Assembly: GCF_025426255.1 (NCBI RefSeq)
Contig: NZ_CP104861.1
Span: 3,038,001 to 3,102,000 of the forward strand
Direction of reading: 5' to 3'
Length of the DNA: 64,000 nucleotides
From: Pseudomonas fragi
Lineage (GTDB): Bacteria; Pseudomonadota; Gammaproteobacteria; Pseudomonadales; Pseudomonadaceae
Within the stretch, counting starts at the first letter, position 1; every line of letters begins with the position of its first letter. Of this stretch, positions 38,260-46,782 are shown one piece after another. The notes under the pieces are model-generated. The model was not told the origin of the DNA. It saw nothing but the letters and a program-made list of their open reading frames with translations, and ran no database searches. The position numbers and the translations under genes are program-made.

Positions 38260-39416
38260 GCGTGTGCTCCTGCTTTACTCAAGCCAAATACGGCGTTGTC
38301 TGCCCCCAAACGTGGGGCAATAGTGGTTGCGTGGGGTTTAAGGCCATTGAAGAACACCGGTTGCGGCACCAGCGGCAATACCGCGCCCGCAGGCTGAAAC
38401 TGCAACTGGCGCACACGGGCGTGCTCACTGCTCGCAGCTTGTGCCAGATCCCACACGGGCGATGACGGAACACCTGCATCGAGCAGGCCGTCGCACAAAT
38501 GTTCAACACTGTGCTGCGCCGTCCAGGCTTCAATGGTGGCGCGCAGGGCCGGTTCATTCAGGGTGCGCTGGGTGTCATTGATAAAGCGCGCATCGGTCGC
38601 CAGTTCCGGCTGGCCCATGCACTGGCACAAGCGCTCAAACAAGCGATTACTTGCCACCGCAATGACCACCTGACCGTCTGCCGCGCAGTAGGTATCAAAG
38701 GGGGTCGAGACCGGATGCCGATTACCCACCAACCCCGGCGCCACACCGTTGGCGTAAAGGTTGGACAGACCGGTCATTTGCAGACTGAACAGCACATCAA
38801 ACATGGCCACATCGATGTACTGCGCGCCCGGTGCATGCCGCTCACGGGCAAACAGCGCCGAGCTGATGGCCCAGGCCGCATAAACCCCCGCACACAAATC
38901 GCCAATGGCCTCACCGCTGCGGGTCGGGCCGGTGGCAGCGAATCCGGTGACACTCATCAGGCCGGACATGGCCTGCGCCACGATGTCGTATGCCGGGCGC
39001 TTGGACAGCGGACCTTCCTGGCCAAAACCGGAAATGCTGGCGTAGATCAGACGCGGGTTGTACTGCTTGAGGCTGTCGAAATCTATGCCCAAACGCTGAG
39101 TGACGCCGGGGCGAAAATTCTCGACCACAACATCAGCATCGGCCACCAACTCGTAGAAACGCTGGCGATCCGCTGGGTTTTTGAAATCAATTTCAACGCT
39201 GCGCTTACCGCGGTTAATAAGGCCGAAGTAGACACTTTCACCGTCCAGAAACGGCCCCAAGTGACGGGCATCATCACCCTCCTCGGGCACTTCGAACTTG
39301 ATCACATCGGCCCCCAAATCAGCGAGCATCGCAGTGCAATGCGGCCCGGCCAGTACGCGACTGATATCCAGCACCCGTACACCTTGCAGTTGTTGCGTAA
39401 ACGGACTGTTGTTCAT
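38256..39416 (-). CDS. CaiB/BaiF family (class III) CoA-transferase
   Basis: 386 residues. GVRVLDISRVLAGP at the start, the CoA-binding ADLGADVIKFE, NRGKRSVEIDFK, and catalytic Asp173 in GEAIGDLCAGVYA by comparison with formyl-CoA transferase. Moves CoA between a donor thioester and an organic acid. First gene of a probable operon with the dehydrogenase; a TGTATGTACA box lies 54 bases upstream of the start. Confidence 0.9.
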   Translation of the reverse strand: MNNSPFTQQLQGVRVLDISRVLAGPHCTAMLADLGADVIKFEVPEEGDDARHLGPFLDGESVYFGLINRGKRSVEIDFKNPADRQRFYELVADADVVVENFRPGVTQRLGIDFDSLKQYNPRLIYASISGFGQEGPLSKRPAYDIVAQAMSGLMSVTGFAATGPTRSGEAIGDLCAGVYAAWAISSALFARERHAPGAQYIDVAMFDVLFSLQMTGLSNLYANGVAPGLVGNRHPVSTPFDTYCAADGQVVIAVASNRLFERLCQCMGQPELATDARFINDTQRTLNEPALRATIEAWTAQHSVEHLCDGLLDAGVPSSPVWDLAQAASSEHARVRQLQFQPAGAVLPLVPQPVFFNGLKPHATTIAPRLGADNAVFGLSKAGAHA

Positions 39417-39716
39417 GCCACCCCCTCAAATGCTCAAGCAGCGCAAACTAGTGCGCACTTATACCAACCTGTATGTACAAGTGAATGCAAGTGAAGGGCC
39501 AACACGCCAAAGGCATCGCGCAGGAAGGCTAAAATTAGTGAAAAATATTATTTAAAATCAGATAGTTAAAAAACTAATGTTTTTCACCAAAAGAATTTTA
39601 CGCACGGAAAAGTTGCAAAAATGTGCCGCAACTTTGTGCATCAACAGGTAGGAAGGTAACAAAAACGCACCAAAAGTAACGCGAGTAACACACCGCTACC
39701 CGCTACAAACCACCAC
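39417..39716. other. Regulatory gap between CaiB-family gene and GntR regulator
   Basis: 300 bases. Apart from the palindrome at 39470-39479 it is A/T-rich (39530-39600) with no gene. It lies upstream of the CaiB gene and downstream of the regulator (both minus strand). Confidence 0.6.
39470..39479. promoter_or_regulatory. TGTATGTACA box (HutC-type operator)
   Basis: The core TGTA-N2-TACA matches the sequence known to be bound by HutC in P. fluorescens. It is 54 bases upstream of the CaiB-family start, and a HutC-like regulator is encoded next to it. Binding is inferred. Confidence 0.55.
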
Positions 39717-40469
39717 TCAGTTCCCGCATTGACCCTGCAGGCGATAGCGCGAACCCGGATACACCAGCCGGGCACAACCCACCAGGCCTTGAGCGGCCCA
39801 GGTGCGGCGACGAATCAGCAGGCATGGCTCATTTCGCTTGACGTTCAGCAAGCGGCATTCCGCAGATTTGGCATGAATCGCTTCCACCACATGTTCACCG
39901 CCGGTCAGTGGCGCCAGGTTCATCAGGTAGGCATAGGCGGTGGTACGGGTGAAGTCCTGCTGCAAGTATTCCGGGGCAATCTCGGCATTCACATAGCGCT
40001 CTTCGATTTGCACCGGCACATTGTTTTCGTAATGCACCATCACCGAGTGGAAGAAGCGTTTGACCCCATCCAGGGCAAACGGCAGCACAGGTGTAACCTT
40101 GGCCGGGACCTCTTCCAGCACCATTACCTCACAGCGATGCACGTGGCCGCGGTCGGCGATTTCCTGGGCAATATTGTGGATCTCGAACAACGCCGCATTG
40201 CCTTTGGGCACCGCCACAAAAGTTCCCACCCCCTGCATGCGTACCAGCAGCCCTTCGATAGTCAACTCACGCAATGCGCGATTGATGGTCATGCGGCTCA
40301 CGCCCAGCAGGGTGAGCAGCTCGCTCTCGGAAGGCAGCTTGGAATTGGGCAACCAGGCGCCCGAACGGATTTTTTGCGCGATGGCCTGTTTGACGCGCGC
40401 GTACAGCGGCGCAGGACTCTCAATGGAAAATGACTCAAGGGATGAATTGTCATCGACTGACTTGGACAC
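39717..40469 (-). CDS. GntR/HutC-family transcriptional regulator
   Basis: 250 residues from a GTG at 40469 with AGGAG six bases upstream; the longer open frame runs into the neighbouring membrane protein and is rejected. An N-terminal winged helix (PLYARVKQAIAQKIRSGAWL, SELLTLLGVSRMTINRALREL) is followed by a UTRA ligand domain ending RRRTWAAQGLVGCARLVYPG. HutC senses urocanate; here no hut gene is present, so the ligand is unknown. Probably controls the adjacent CoA-transferase / dehydrogenase / permease genes. Confidence 0.88.
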   Translation of the reverse strand: MSKSVDDNSSLESFSIESPAPLYARVKQAIAQKIRSGAWLPNSKLPSESELLTLLGVSRMTINRALRELTIEGLLVRMQGVGTFVAVPKGNAALFEIHNIAQEIADRGHVHRCEVMVLEEVPAKVTPVLPFALDGVKRFFHSVMVHYENNVPVQIEERYVNAEIAPEYLQQDFTRTTAYAYLMNLAPLTGGEHVVEAIHAKSAECRLLNVKRNEPCLLIRRRTWAAQGLVGCARLVYPGSRYRLQGQCGN

Positions 40470-40549
40470 AACGACTCCTGTTCGTAGGGTTGGGCATGCT
40501 GGTGCGCCGGGCCAGTTTACGCCCAGCGTGGGCGAAGAAAAACGGGCGT

Positions 40550-41254
40550 TTAGCGCGGCATGTAATCGCGCTGCCAGCGACGCGGAATTCTCAGCGACAG
40601 CAGCCCCAGAGCTGCGGCAAAACCGGCGCTGAAAAGCATGGCCTTGAGCCCGAACTGCGCCTCCAGCACCGCGCCCAGTACCGCGCCCAGCAACATCCCG
40701 GTCCAGGGCACCAACTGCACTCGCCAGCCGCTGCGCCGCTCGCCCAGCATCCATCGCCCCAGGCCCCGACCAAAACGCGATAACGCCCCGGTCACATACG
40801 TCAAACCCACCGGCAAGCCATTAACCTGCTCCACCGCCGCATTGAGCATGCCCATCGCCACAATCGCCGCCAGCAACGCGGGTACTTGTGTCGCCAGCGG
40901 CAGCAACGCGGCGGTACACAACAAGCCGGCAATCACCAGCATCAACGGCAATGCCCGCCGCCCACTCCAGCGCCCCAACAATACTCCCAGGGCATTGCCG
41001 AGAATAAACGCCAGCACCGCAAGCAGCAGGCGTACCACCATGCTCACGTCACCCTCACCGACCGCCACGGCCAGACGCGTAGTATTGCCACTCATAAACG
41101 AGATGAAATTGCCGGTGGCCAGAAAGCCAATGGCGTCAGTCATGCCAGCCAGAACCGACAAGCTCGCGACCATTGCCAAACCCACCCGGCCGCGCCAGGC
41201 ACGAACACGCAGGTGCACGGGATTGGTCGGTTTTCTGAATGGCGCTGGGAGCAT
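40550..41254 (-). CDS. DUF1275 (YoaK-like) membrane protein
   Basis: 234 residues with about six hydrophobic helices. The family signature is SVLAGMTDAIGFL, FISFMSGNTTRLA and the later NAAVEQVNGLPVGLTYVTGAL. The family is annotated as a membrane transporter-like domain of unknown function. Upstream of the GntR regulator and same strand; functional link unknown. Confidence 0.85.
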   Translation of the reverse strand: MLPAPFRKPTNPVHLRVRAWRGRVGLAMVASLSVLAGMTDAIGFLATGNFISFMSGNTTRLAVAVGEGDVSMVVRLLLAVLAFILGNALGVLLGRWSGRRALPLMLVIAGLLCTAALLPLATQVPALLAAIVAMGMLNAAVEQVNGLPVGLTYVTGALSRFGRGLGRWMLGERRSGWRVQLVPWTGMLLGAVLGAVLEAQFGLKAMLFSAGFAAALGLLSLRIPRRWQRDYMPR

Positions 41255-41516
41255 TTCGGGAGCCTCTGTCGAGATACCGGACTAAAGAGCGAACGATTTT
41301 GTCATATAAAAAAGCCACCATAGCACTCGACCTGTAGGACTATTAGCTATCTAGCGCAGGTAAAATCGAACCAATTTTGAAACCGGTATCTAATGAACGC
41401 TTTGTTCAGGAATGAAAAAGCTTAGATAGTGCAGCACTAACAAGGAGAAACACACGGGCTGATACGCTCGATGTGCCAGGCCAATCAGCCTCAATAGATG
41501 TAATCAGAAGAACCCC

Positions 41517-42191
41517 ATGACCCAGTCTGTTTGGATTAAACCTCGACTCAAGCCCTACGCACTGGCGGCTATCCCGCTGTTATTGGTCGCTGGCGCCATT
41601 ACTCTGGCCATACATGCGGATGACGTCTTTGCCCAGCCGGTAGACGGTGTGCAGACCCTGGTGTTTATGCGCCATGCCGAAAAACCGGCCGACGGCCTTG
41701 GCCAGCTCACCTGTCAGGGGCTTAACCGCGCGATTGATCTGGCTACCCTGCTGCCGCAACGCTATGGCAAGGCCGACTACGTGTTTGCCGCCAACCCCTC
41801 ACGCCAGGTTGAAGAGGGCGCCGATGATGACGCCTACAGCTACGTACGGCCACTGATGACCATCAACCCCAGCGCCATCAAGCTGGGCTTGCCAATCAAT
41901 CTGGAGTACTCGGCCAATGACACTCGTGCCCTGGCCAATGAGTTGACCGACGACCAGTATCACAACTCGACCATCTACACCGCCTGGTCCCACGGCTACC
42001 TGCCAGAGCTGATCAATGACGTCGCCAGCAACGCGCTGGGCAAGAAAACCTCATTGATTGAAGACTGGCCCGGCAGTGACTTTGACTCACTGTATGTGCT
42101 GACCCTGACCTGGAAAGACGGCAAGGCCACACTGCTCAACCGCACTGAAAAGCAGCTTCTGGACAATGGCTCCAGGACCTGCCCGAGCTGA
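41517..42191 (+). CDS. Membrane-anchored histidine phosphatase family protein
   Basis: 224 residues. An N-terminal hydrophobic helix (about 17-33: ALAAIPLLLVAGAITLAI) anchors or exports it. Phosphoglycerate-mutase fold motif VFMRHAEKPAD supplies the catalytic His, and WSHGYLPELIND could hold the second His. Substrate unknown; the middle region (NPSRQVEEGADDDAY) is typical of a Pseudomonas-specific branch. Confidence 0.8.
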   Translation: MTQSVWIKPRLKPYALAAIPLLLVAGAITLAIHADDVFAQPVDGVQTLVFMRHAEKPADGLGQLTCQGLNRAIDLATLLPQRYGKADYVFAANPSRQVEEGADDDAYSYVRPLMTINPSAIKLGLPINLEYSANDTRALANELTDDQYHNSTIYTAWSHGYLPELINDVASNALGKKTSLIEDWPGSDFDSLYVLTLTWKDGKATLLNRTEKQLLDNGSRTCPS

Positions 42192-42261
42192 TCGCCAACG
42201 GTCTGCCCCGGTATAAACATTGTCCGCGCCAGAACATGCCTATACCATCACCACGATTTTT

Positions 42262-42330
42262 TGTAGCCCCTATAGCCCCTGACGAGGCACGGGGCCTCAG
42301 CCCATCGCAGCCTCGTGCCTCATCAGCGGC
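42262..42330. repeat. REP element pair
   Basis: TGTAGCCCCTATAGCCCCTG with the inverted partner ending CCTCATCAGCGGCAG about 30 bases on; GACGAGGCACG and CGTGCCTC are complementary. Confidence 0.75.
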
Positions 42331-42345
42331 AGAGATACTTCAAGC

Positions 42346-42396
42346 GTGGGAGCGAGCCTGCTCGCGAAGATCATTCGCGAGCAGGCTCGCTCCCAC
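42346..42396. repeat. REP hairpin GTGGGAGCGAGCC type
   Basis: A 23-bp perfect inverted repeat (42346-42368 and 42374-42396) with a five-base loop: the P. putida/fluorescens-type GTGGGAGCGAGCCTGCTCGC element. It can form a very stable hairpin. Confidence 0.9.
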
Positions 42397-42427
42397 TGGG
42401 GCTTGACCTGGAACAGAGTAGCTACAG
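42389..42427 (+). repeat. 39-base repeat shared with 60046-60084
   Basis: GCTCCCACTGGGGCTTGACC continuing to CTACAG is identical to 60046-60084 except for one base (42421). It extends the REP hairpin and suggests a larger mosaic repeat unit. Confidence 0.85.
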
Positions 42428-42566
42428 GTACATTCCTCGCCAGCAAAGACGTCAGGCACAAAATCGAAAAAACGCTGTCAGATCCAGCAACTGCTTCGCA
42501 GCGCTGGCGGCAGAACGAAGCCCGGCGCGACTATTTTCTTACTTGCCAACAGCTCAAGGTACACGC

Positions 42567-42788
42567 ATGAAGATCAACGTTATCGGTTTACCCCTGCTTT
42601 TGGTGGCCTTGCTGGGATTGGCTGGCTGCGCGACCCCGAGCGTTGTGACCCTGCAAAACGGCACGCAGTACCTGACCAAAGACCTGCCAAACACCACCAA
42701 CAAGGACGGCTTCTATGAGTTCGTGGACATTGCAGGCAAACACATCAAGATCAGGGCTGATGATGTCTCCACCATCAAGTCGGACTGA
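42567..42788 (+). CDS. YgdI/YgdR family small lipoprotein
   Basis: 73 residues from the ATG giving MKINVIGLPLLLVALL. Lipobox LAGC (Cys21) for lipid attachment. The rest is the YgdI/YgdR domain (TLQNGTQYLTKDLPNTTNKD, FYEFVDIAGKHIKIRADDV), an SH3-like fold of unknown function. The longer upstream frame crosses REP sequence and is not coding. Confidence 0.88.
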   Translation: MKINVIGLPLLLVALLGLAGCATPSVVTLQNGTQYLTKDLPNTTNKDGFYEFVDIAGKHIKIRADDVSTIKSD

Positions 42789-42806
42789 CAACAGCATCAG
42801 GCTGTA

Positions 42807-42831
42807 AGCGGCAACCTTGAAACTTGCCGCT
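42807..42831. terminator. Hairpin between convergent genes
   Basis: AGCGGCAA and TTGCCGCT form an 8-bp stem between the lipoprotein and oxidoreductase stops; no T-run. Confidence 0.4.
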
Positions 42832-42835
42832 GCCC

Positions 42836-44128
42836 TTACCCGTTCAGCGCATCCAGCAGCCGGTAGTAGCTGATACCCGCCGCCACGTACAAGCGCTGCA
42901 AGCTGTGAAAGGGAATTCGGCGAATCGGCGTCACCGGAAACGGGAAGTCATCGCTGGCGCCTGAGATCCGCGCCGCAAGGTGCTTGCCCAAGGTGCTCGA
43001 CATCGCAATACCGCGCCCGTTGTAGCCCATCAGGATTGATAGCCCCGGTTGCGGCTCATGTAATTGCGGCAGCATGCTATGGTTGAGCGCCACACGACCG
43101 CTCCAGCGGTATTCAATCGCGACCCCCGCCAATTGTGGAAACACGCTGACCAGCGAGCGCTCCAGATGCCCCCAATCTTCAGCCCGACGCGGCTCGGCGA
43201 AGGGCCCTCGCCCGCCCAGCAACACGCGGCCCTGAGCATCCTGCTTGAAATACAACAACAAACGCCGGGCATCCGAACACACTTCCCCACCGGGCAAAAT
43301 GGTTTTGCGCAACTCTGGTGAAAGTGGCCGGGTCGCGATCATGAAACTGTTGGCCGCCAGCACGGTTTGGCGCAGCCCGGGCCACAAGCCATCGGTATAG
43401 CCATTGGTCGCCAGCACCACGCGCTCGGCGGTGACAGTGTGCCCCTGGGCGGTGGTCAATTGCCATTGCGGGCCAATTCGGCGCAGGTCTGTCACCCGGC
43501 TGTCGCTGTGAATCATCACCCCACGGCCCAGTGCCGATCTGGCCAAGCCCCGGGCATAGTTCAGCGGATGCAGACTGCCAGCTCGCGGATCAACCCACCC
43601 GCCCACGTAATTTTGCGTGCCGATACGCTGGCAAACAGCATCGCTGTCCAGCAACTCGGCTGCGATGCCGCGCTGCTGCCACTGTCGGGCACGGTGCTCC
43701 AGGGTCTTCATCGTGGCATAGGAAAAAGCCGGCTGGATCCAGCCCTTGCGCGTGGCATCGCAAGCAATGCCGTACTCGCGAATCAAGGAAAACACTTCGT
43801 CCGCTGCCCCGCCGCACGCTTCGATGATCTTCTCACCGCGCACCGCACCGAAGCGCTCAATCAACTGATCCGGATCGTATTTTAGCCCCGGAATCACCTG
43901 CCCGCCGTTGCGCCCCGAAGCCCCCCAGCCTGGCTCTCCCGCATCCAGCACACACACACTGACACCCGACTCCGCCAGGCGCAGCGCAGTCACCAGCCCG
44001 GTGTAGCCGGCACCGACAATCGCCACATCGACGCGCTTGTTTTCTGCCAGGGGCCGGGTCAGCGCTCCAGGACGAGAGGTCGCGGACCATAGCGAAGGCG
44101 GCAGTTTCAGTTTTGACGTTGGCTTCAT
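42836..44128 (-). CDS. FAD-dependent amine oxidoreductase (PuuB/DadA-like)
   Basis: 430 residues. FAD-binding GAGYTG at 39-44 in VAIVGAGYTGLVTALRLAESG, GWGASGRNGGQVIPGLKYDP, and a C-terminal GYNGRGIAMSSTLGKHLA of the gamma-glutamylputrescine / glycine oxidase family. It would oxidise an amine or amino acid brought in by the transporter encoded just upstream. Starts in an ATGA overlap with the permease gene. Substrate not known. Confidence 0.88.
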   Translation of the reverse strand: MKPTSKLKLPPSLWSATSRPGALTRPLAENKRVDVAIVGAGYTGLVTALRLAESGVSVCVLDAGEPGWGASGRNGGQVIPGLKYDPDQLIERFGAVRGEKIIEACGGAADEVFSLIREYGIACDATRKGWIQPAFSYATMKTLEHRARQWQQRGIAAELLDSDAVCQRIGTQNYVGGWVDPRAGSLHPLNYARGLARSALGRGVMIHSDSRVTDLRRIGPQWQLTTAQGHTVTAERVVLATNGYTDGLWPGLRQTVLAANSFMIATRPLSPELRKTILPGGEVCSDARRLLLYFKQDAQGRVLLGGRGPFAEPRRAEDWGHLERSLVSVFPQLAGVAIEYRWSGRVALNHSMLPQLHEPQPGLSILMGYNGRGIAMSSTLGKHLAARISGASDDFPFPVTPIRRIPFHSLQRLYVAAGISYYRLLDALNG

Positions 44129-44781
44129 GTACGCCTCCGCAGCGCAAAACGGCCTTCCAGACGACGCAAGCCATAGGACAGCGGCAAGCTCATCGACAGA
44201 TAGAGCAACGCAACCAGGGTGTAGACCGTCATGTTTTCAAACGTCGAAGACGCGATCAGTTGCCCTTGGCGAGTCATCTCGGCCACGGTGATGGTCGATA
44301 CCAGTGACGAGTCCTTGAGCATCATCACCAGTGTGTTGCCATAGGGTGGCAAGGCAATGCGAAACGCCTGGGGCAATACGATCCTGCGCATGATCAGCAG
44401 GCCGCGCATGCCAAAAGACTCGGCAGCTTCGATCTGGCCAATGTCGATGGCTTGAATTCCGGCCCGGAAGTTCTCGGCCTGATAAGCCGAATAGGCTATC
44501 CCCAAACCGACCACCCCAGCCTGCATGGCGCTGAGCTGGATACCGAAGTCGGGTAATACAAAATAGATATAAAACAGCTGCACGATGATCGGCAGTCCGC
44601 GAATCACATTGACCACGCCAATGGCGAACAAGGCGACGGCACGAATTTTGGAAACCATCATCAGTGCGAACAGCAGGCCAATCACTGAACTGAGCAGGAA
44701 CGACCCCGCCGTGACCTGAACCGTGACCACAGCGCCTTTGAGCAGAATCGGAAGAAAGTCCAACGCATCCTGGAGAAACAT
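44125..44781 (-). CDS. Polar amino acid ABC transporter permease
   Basis: 218 residues with about five helices. HisM-type start (LPILLKGAVVTVQVT), and the EAA loop EAAESFGMRGLLIMRRIVLPQAFRIALPP. Single permease gene, so a homodimer. The partner solute-binding gene is 59 bases upstream; an ATPase gene is missing. Confidence 0.9.
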   Translation of the reverse strand: MFLQDALDFLPILLKGAVVTVQVTAGSFLLSSVIGLLFALMMVSKIRAVALFAIGVVNVIRGLPIIVQLFYIYFVLPDFGIQLSAMQAGVVGLGIAYSAYQAENFRAGIQAIDIGQIEAAESFGMRGLLIMRRIVLPQAFRIALPPYGNTLVMMLKDSSLVSTITVAEMTRQGQLIASSTFENMTVYTLVALLYLSMSLPLSYGLRRLEGRFALRRRT

Positions 44782-44840
44782 AAACTACCTGCGCACCGCT
44801 ACAAAAAGTGGCCCACCGCATCGCGGGGGCCACAGGATCA

Positions 44841-45602
44841 TCAGTTCAGCTTCCACTTCTCGATGATGCGTTGCAGCGAGCCGTCCGCCTTGATCGCAGC
44901 AATGCCCTTGTTGACCTGCGCCAGCTTCTCGGCGTCGCCCTGACGCATGACCAGGCATACGTCGCCCATCACCACCGGCACATAACTGCTCGACAGTTTC
45001 ACGTCCGGGTTTTTGCCCTGGGCCAACTGGTAGGCGATGATCGGGCGATCACCGAATGCGGCCTTGATACGGCCCAGTTTCAGGTCGCGCATCATGTCTG
45101 GAATGGAGTCGTAGCTACGGACTTCCTTGAAGCCACCGTGCTTGTTCAGCGCATCAAGGAACACCGTGCCCACTTGCGCACCGACCACTTCACCGGCCAG
45201 GTCAGCCATGGTCTTGTATTCTTTCTGATCATCAGCCTGAACCATCAGGCCTTCGCCGTAGCTGAAGATAGGATCGGAATACTGCACAACCTTCTCACGC
45301 TCGGGGGTCTTGAGCATGGCGGCGGAAATCAGGTCAATCTTGTTGGTAGTCAGCGAAGGGATCAGTGCGGCAAACGTGGTTTGCTGGATTTCGGTACCAA
45401 ACCCACCGGCTTTGCCGACAGCTTCAGCTGCGTCGACCATCATGCCCTGGATTTTACCGCTCTTGATATCGAGGAAGGTGAACGGGATGCCCGTCGCCGT
45501 TGCTCCGACTTTGTACACAGGCTCTGCAACAGCTGCGGCTGATCCAATCAGCCCGGCAGCCATGGCGCAAACAAGCGTCAGTACTTGAAAAGGTTTTTGC
45601 AT
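44841..45602 (-). CDS. Amino acid ABC transporter solute-binding protein
   Basis: 253 residues; signal peptide (about 1-26, cleaved near VAEPVYK). SBP_bac_3 family: VGATATGIPFTFLDIKSGKI, GMMVDAAEAVG, SDPIFSYGEGLMV, VGAQVGTVFLDAL. Periplasmic binding of an amino acid or amine. First gene of the three-gene operon. Confidence 0.9.
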   Translation of the reverse strand: MQKPFQVLTLVCAMAAGLIGSAAAVAEPVYKVGATATGIPFTFLDIKSGKIQGMMVDAAEAVGKAGGFGTEIQQTTFAALIPSLTTNKIDLISAAMLKTPEREKVVQYSDPIFSYGEGLMVQADDQKEYKTMADLAGEVVGAQVGTVFLDALNKHGGFKEVRSYDSIPDMMRDLKLGRIKAAFGDRPIIAYQLAQGKNPDVKLSSSYVPVVMGDVCLVMRQGDAEKLAQVNKGIAAIKADGSLQRIIEKWKLN

Positions 45603-45721
45603 AGCGAATCTCCCTGTGGTCGCTTTTGGTTGTTCCTATGCGGCACTCAACAACCCTTGCACCCTCTGGTACAAAATGCCGCCATCGACTATAACCAATT
45701 TACTTAAATCGTAAAGAGATT

Positions 45722-45748
45722 TATAAGTATCGGATATCGATACTTATA
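45722..45748. promoter_or_regulatory. Palindrome TATAAGTATCG / CGATACTTATA
   Basis: 11-bp arms at 45722-45732 and 45738-45748 with a GATAT centre, in the divergent gap between the solute-binding gene and the IclR regulator, 26 bases before the regulator start. Probable IclR operator controlling both directions. Confidence 0.65.
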
Positions 45749-45774
45749 TGCCCGAAAAATGCATAGGATGCGCC

Positions 45775-46551
45775 ATGAGCGATAACAACAACCCTCTTTT
45801 CAACCAGTCACTGGAAAAGGGCCTGGCCGTTCTTCGCGGCTTTGGAGCAGCGCGGCGCACCATGACCCTGGCGGATATCGCGCTGGCGGCGGGCATCAGC
45901 AAAAGCTCGGCCCAGCGCATGGTGCATACCCTTGAGGAGCTCGGTTATGTGCGCAAACATCCGCAAAGCCGACGCTTTCAGTTAACGCCCAAGGTCATGG
46001 AGATCGGCTACAACTACCTGACGGCCGACATCCTGGTCGATGTCGCCAACCCCTACCTGGCCGAGCTCAACCAGATCACCGGAGAGACGGTCAACCTGAC
46101 AGAACCGGACGGTCTGGACATGGTGTTTGTCTCGCGTTTTGTCGCGCCAAAATTTATCCCGATCCATATGCCCATCGGCAGCCGCATCCCCATGTACTGC
46201 TCCGGGGGCGGTCGTGCGTACCTGAGTGGCCTGACCGACGACGAGGTTCACAGCGTGCTGCAAGCCAGTGAACTGGTTGAACTGACCCGCTACACCCTGA
46301 CCGATGCCTCGGCCATTTTTGAGCGCGTGCAAATCAGCCGCAAACAGGGCTATGCCACCAACAAGGAAGAAATGTTCCTCGGCGACATGACCATTGCTGC
46401 GCCGATATTCAACAGCCACGGCCTGCCGGTTGCCGCCGTACACGTAGTAGTGCCCAGCAGCCGTTGGGTCATGCAAGACGCCGAAGACAAAGTTGCCTCG
46501 ACCGTTATCCAATGCGCCCGTGGAATCAGCAATTCGATCAGGACCTTGTAA
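45775..46551 (+). CDS. IclR-family transcriptional regulator
   Basis: 258 residues from the ATG giving MSDNNNPLFNQSLEKGLAVL; an ATG nine codons earlier overlaps the palindrome and has no ribosome site. Winged helix at about 12-68 (LADIALAAGISKSSAQRMVHTL), then the IclR effector domain with GSRIPMYCSGGGRAYLSGL and GMTIAAP-like GDMTIAAPIFN. Divergent from the transport / oxidase operon, which it probably regulates. Confidence 0.9.
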   Translation: MSDNNNPLFNQSLEKGLAVLRGFGAARRTMTLADIALAAGISKSSAQRMVHTLEELGYVRKHPQSRRFQLTPKVMEIGYNYLTADILVDVANPYLAELNQITGETVNLTEPDGLDMVFVSRFVAPKFIPIHMPIGSRIPMYCSGGGRAYLSGLTDDEVHSVLQASELVELTRYTLTDASAIFERVQISRKQGYATNKEEMFLGDMTIAAPIFNSHGLPVAAVHVVVPSSRWVMQDAEDKVASTVIQCARGISNSIRTL

Positions 46552-46576
46552 CCCCGATCTTGTCGATACTCTGCTC

Positions 46577-46603
46577 CAGGCTCGCTCCCACGCTTGAAGT
46601 ATC
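46577..46603 (-). repeat. 27-base inverted copy of 42334-42360
   Basis: The reverse complement reads GATACTTCAAGCGTGGGAGC and continues exactly as at 42334-42360. Shows a shared mosaic REP unit in opposite orientation. Confidence 0.85.
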
Positions 46604-46721
46604 TGTAGCCGCTGACGAGTAGAACGAGACTGCGTCCGGTTGCGCAGCGACCGTAAACCCTGAACCCTGGTTTTGCTGTCTCATCGCGAACGCAGCCTCG
46701 CGGAGCTCGTCGGCGGCTACA
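46604..46721. repeat. REP element pair
   Basis: TGTAGCCGCTGACGAG and the inverted GAGCTCGTCGGCGGCTACA, about 85 bases apart. Lies between the IclR gene and the YraQ-type permease. Confidence 0.85.
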
Positions 46722-46782
46722 GGATTTATGGTCCGGGGACAGGTATCATGCGGCGCTATTTCCCTGCGTTTGGTAACTCTTT

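Larger units (their letters stand above)
42192..42566. other. REP-rich gap
   Basis: 375 bases with a REP pair (42262-42330), a 51-base near-perfect hairpin (42346-42396) and a 39-base sequence repeated at 60046. No gene other than the end of the lipoprotein leader region. Confidence 0.7.

Noticed and set aside
37117..39416. Glutaryl-CoA dehydrogenase / CoA-transferase (glutarate route)
   Set aside because: The pairing is similar but the dehydrogenase ends and catalytic region resemble ordinary short-chain acyl-CoA dehydrogenases, and no LysR regulator is present.
40470..40754. N-terminal extension of the GntR regulator
   Set aside because: Overlaps the DUF1275 gene in antisense and is Ala/Arg-rich; the GTG at 40469 has AGGAG in place.
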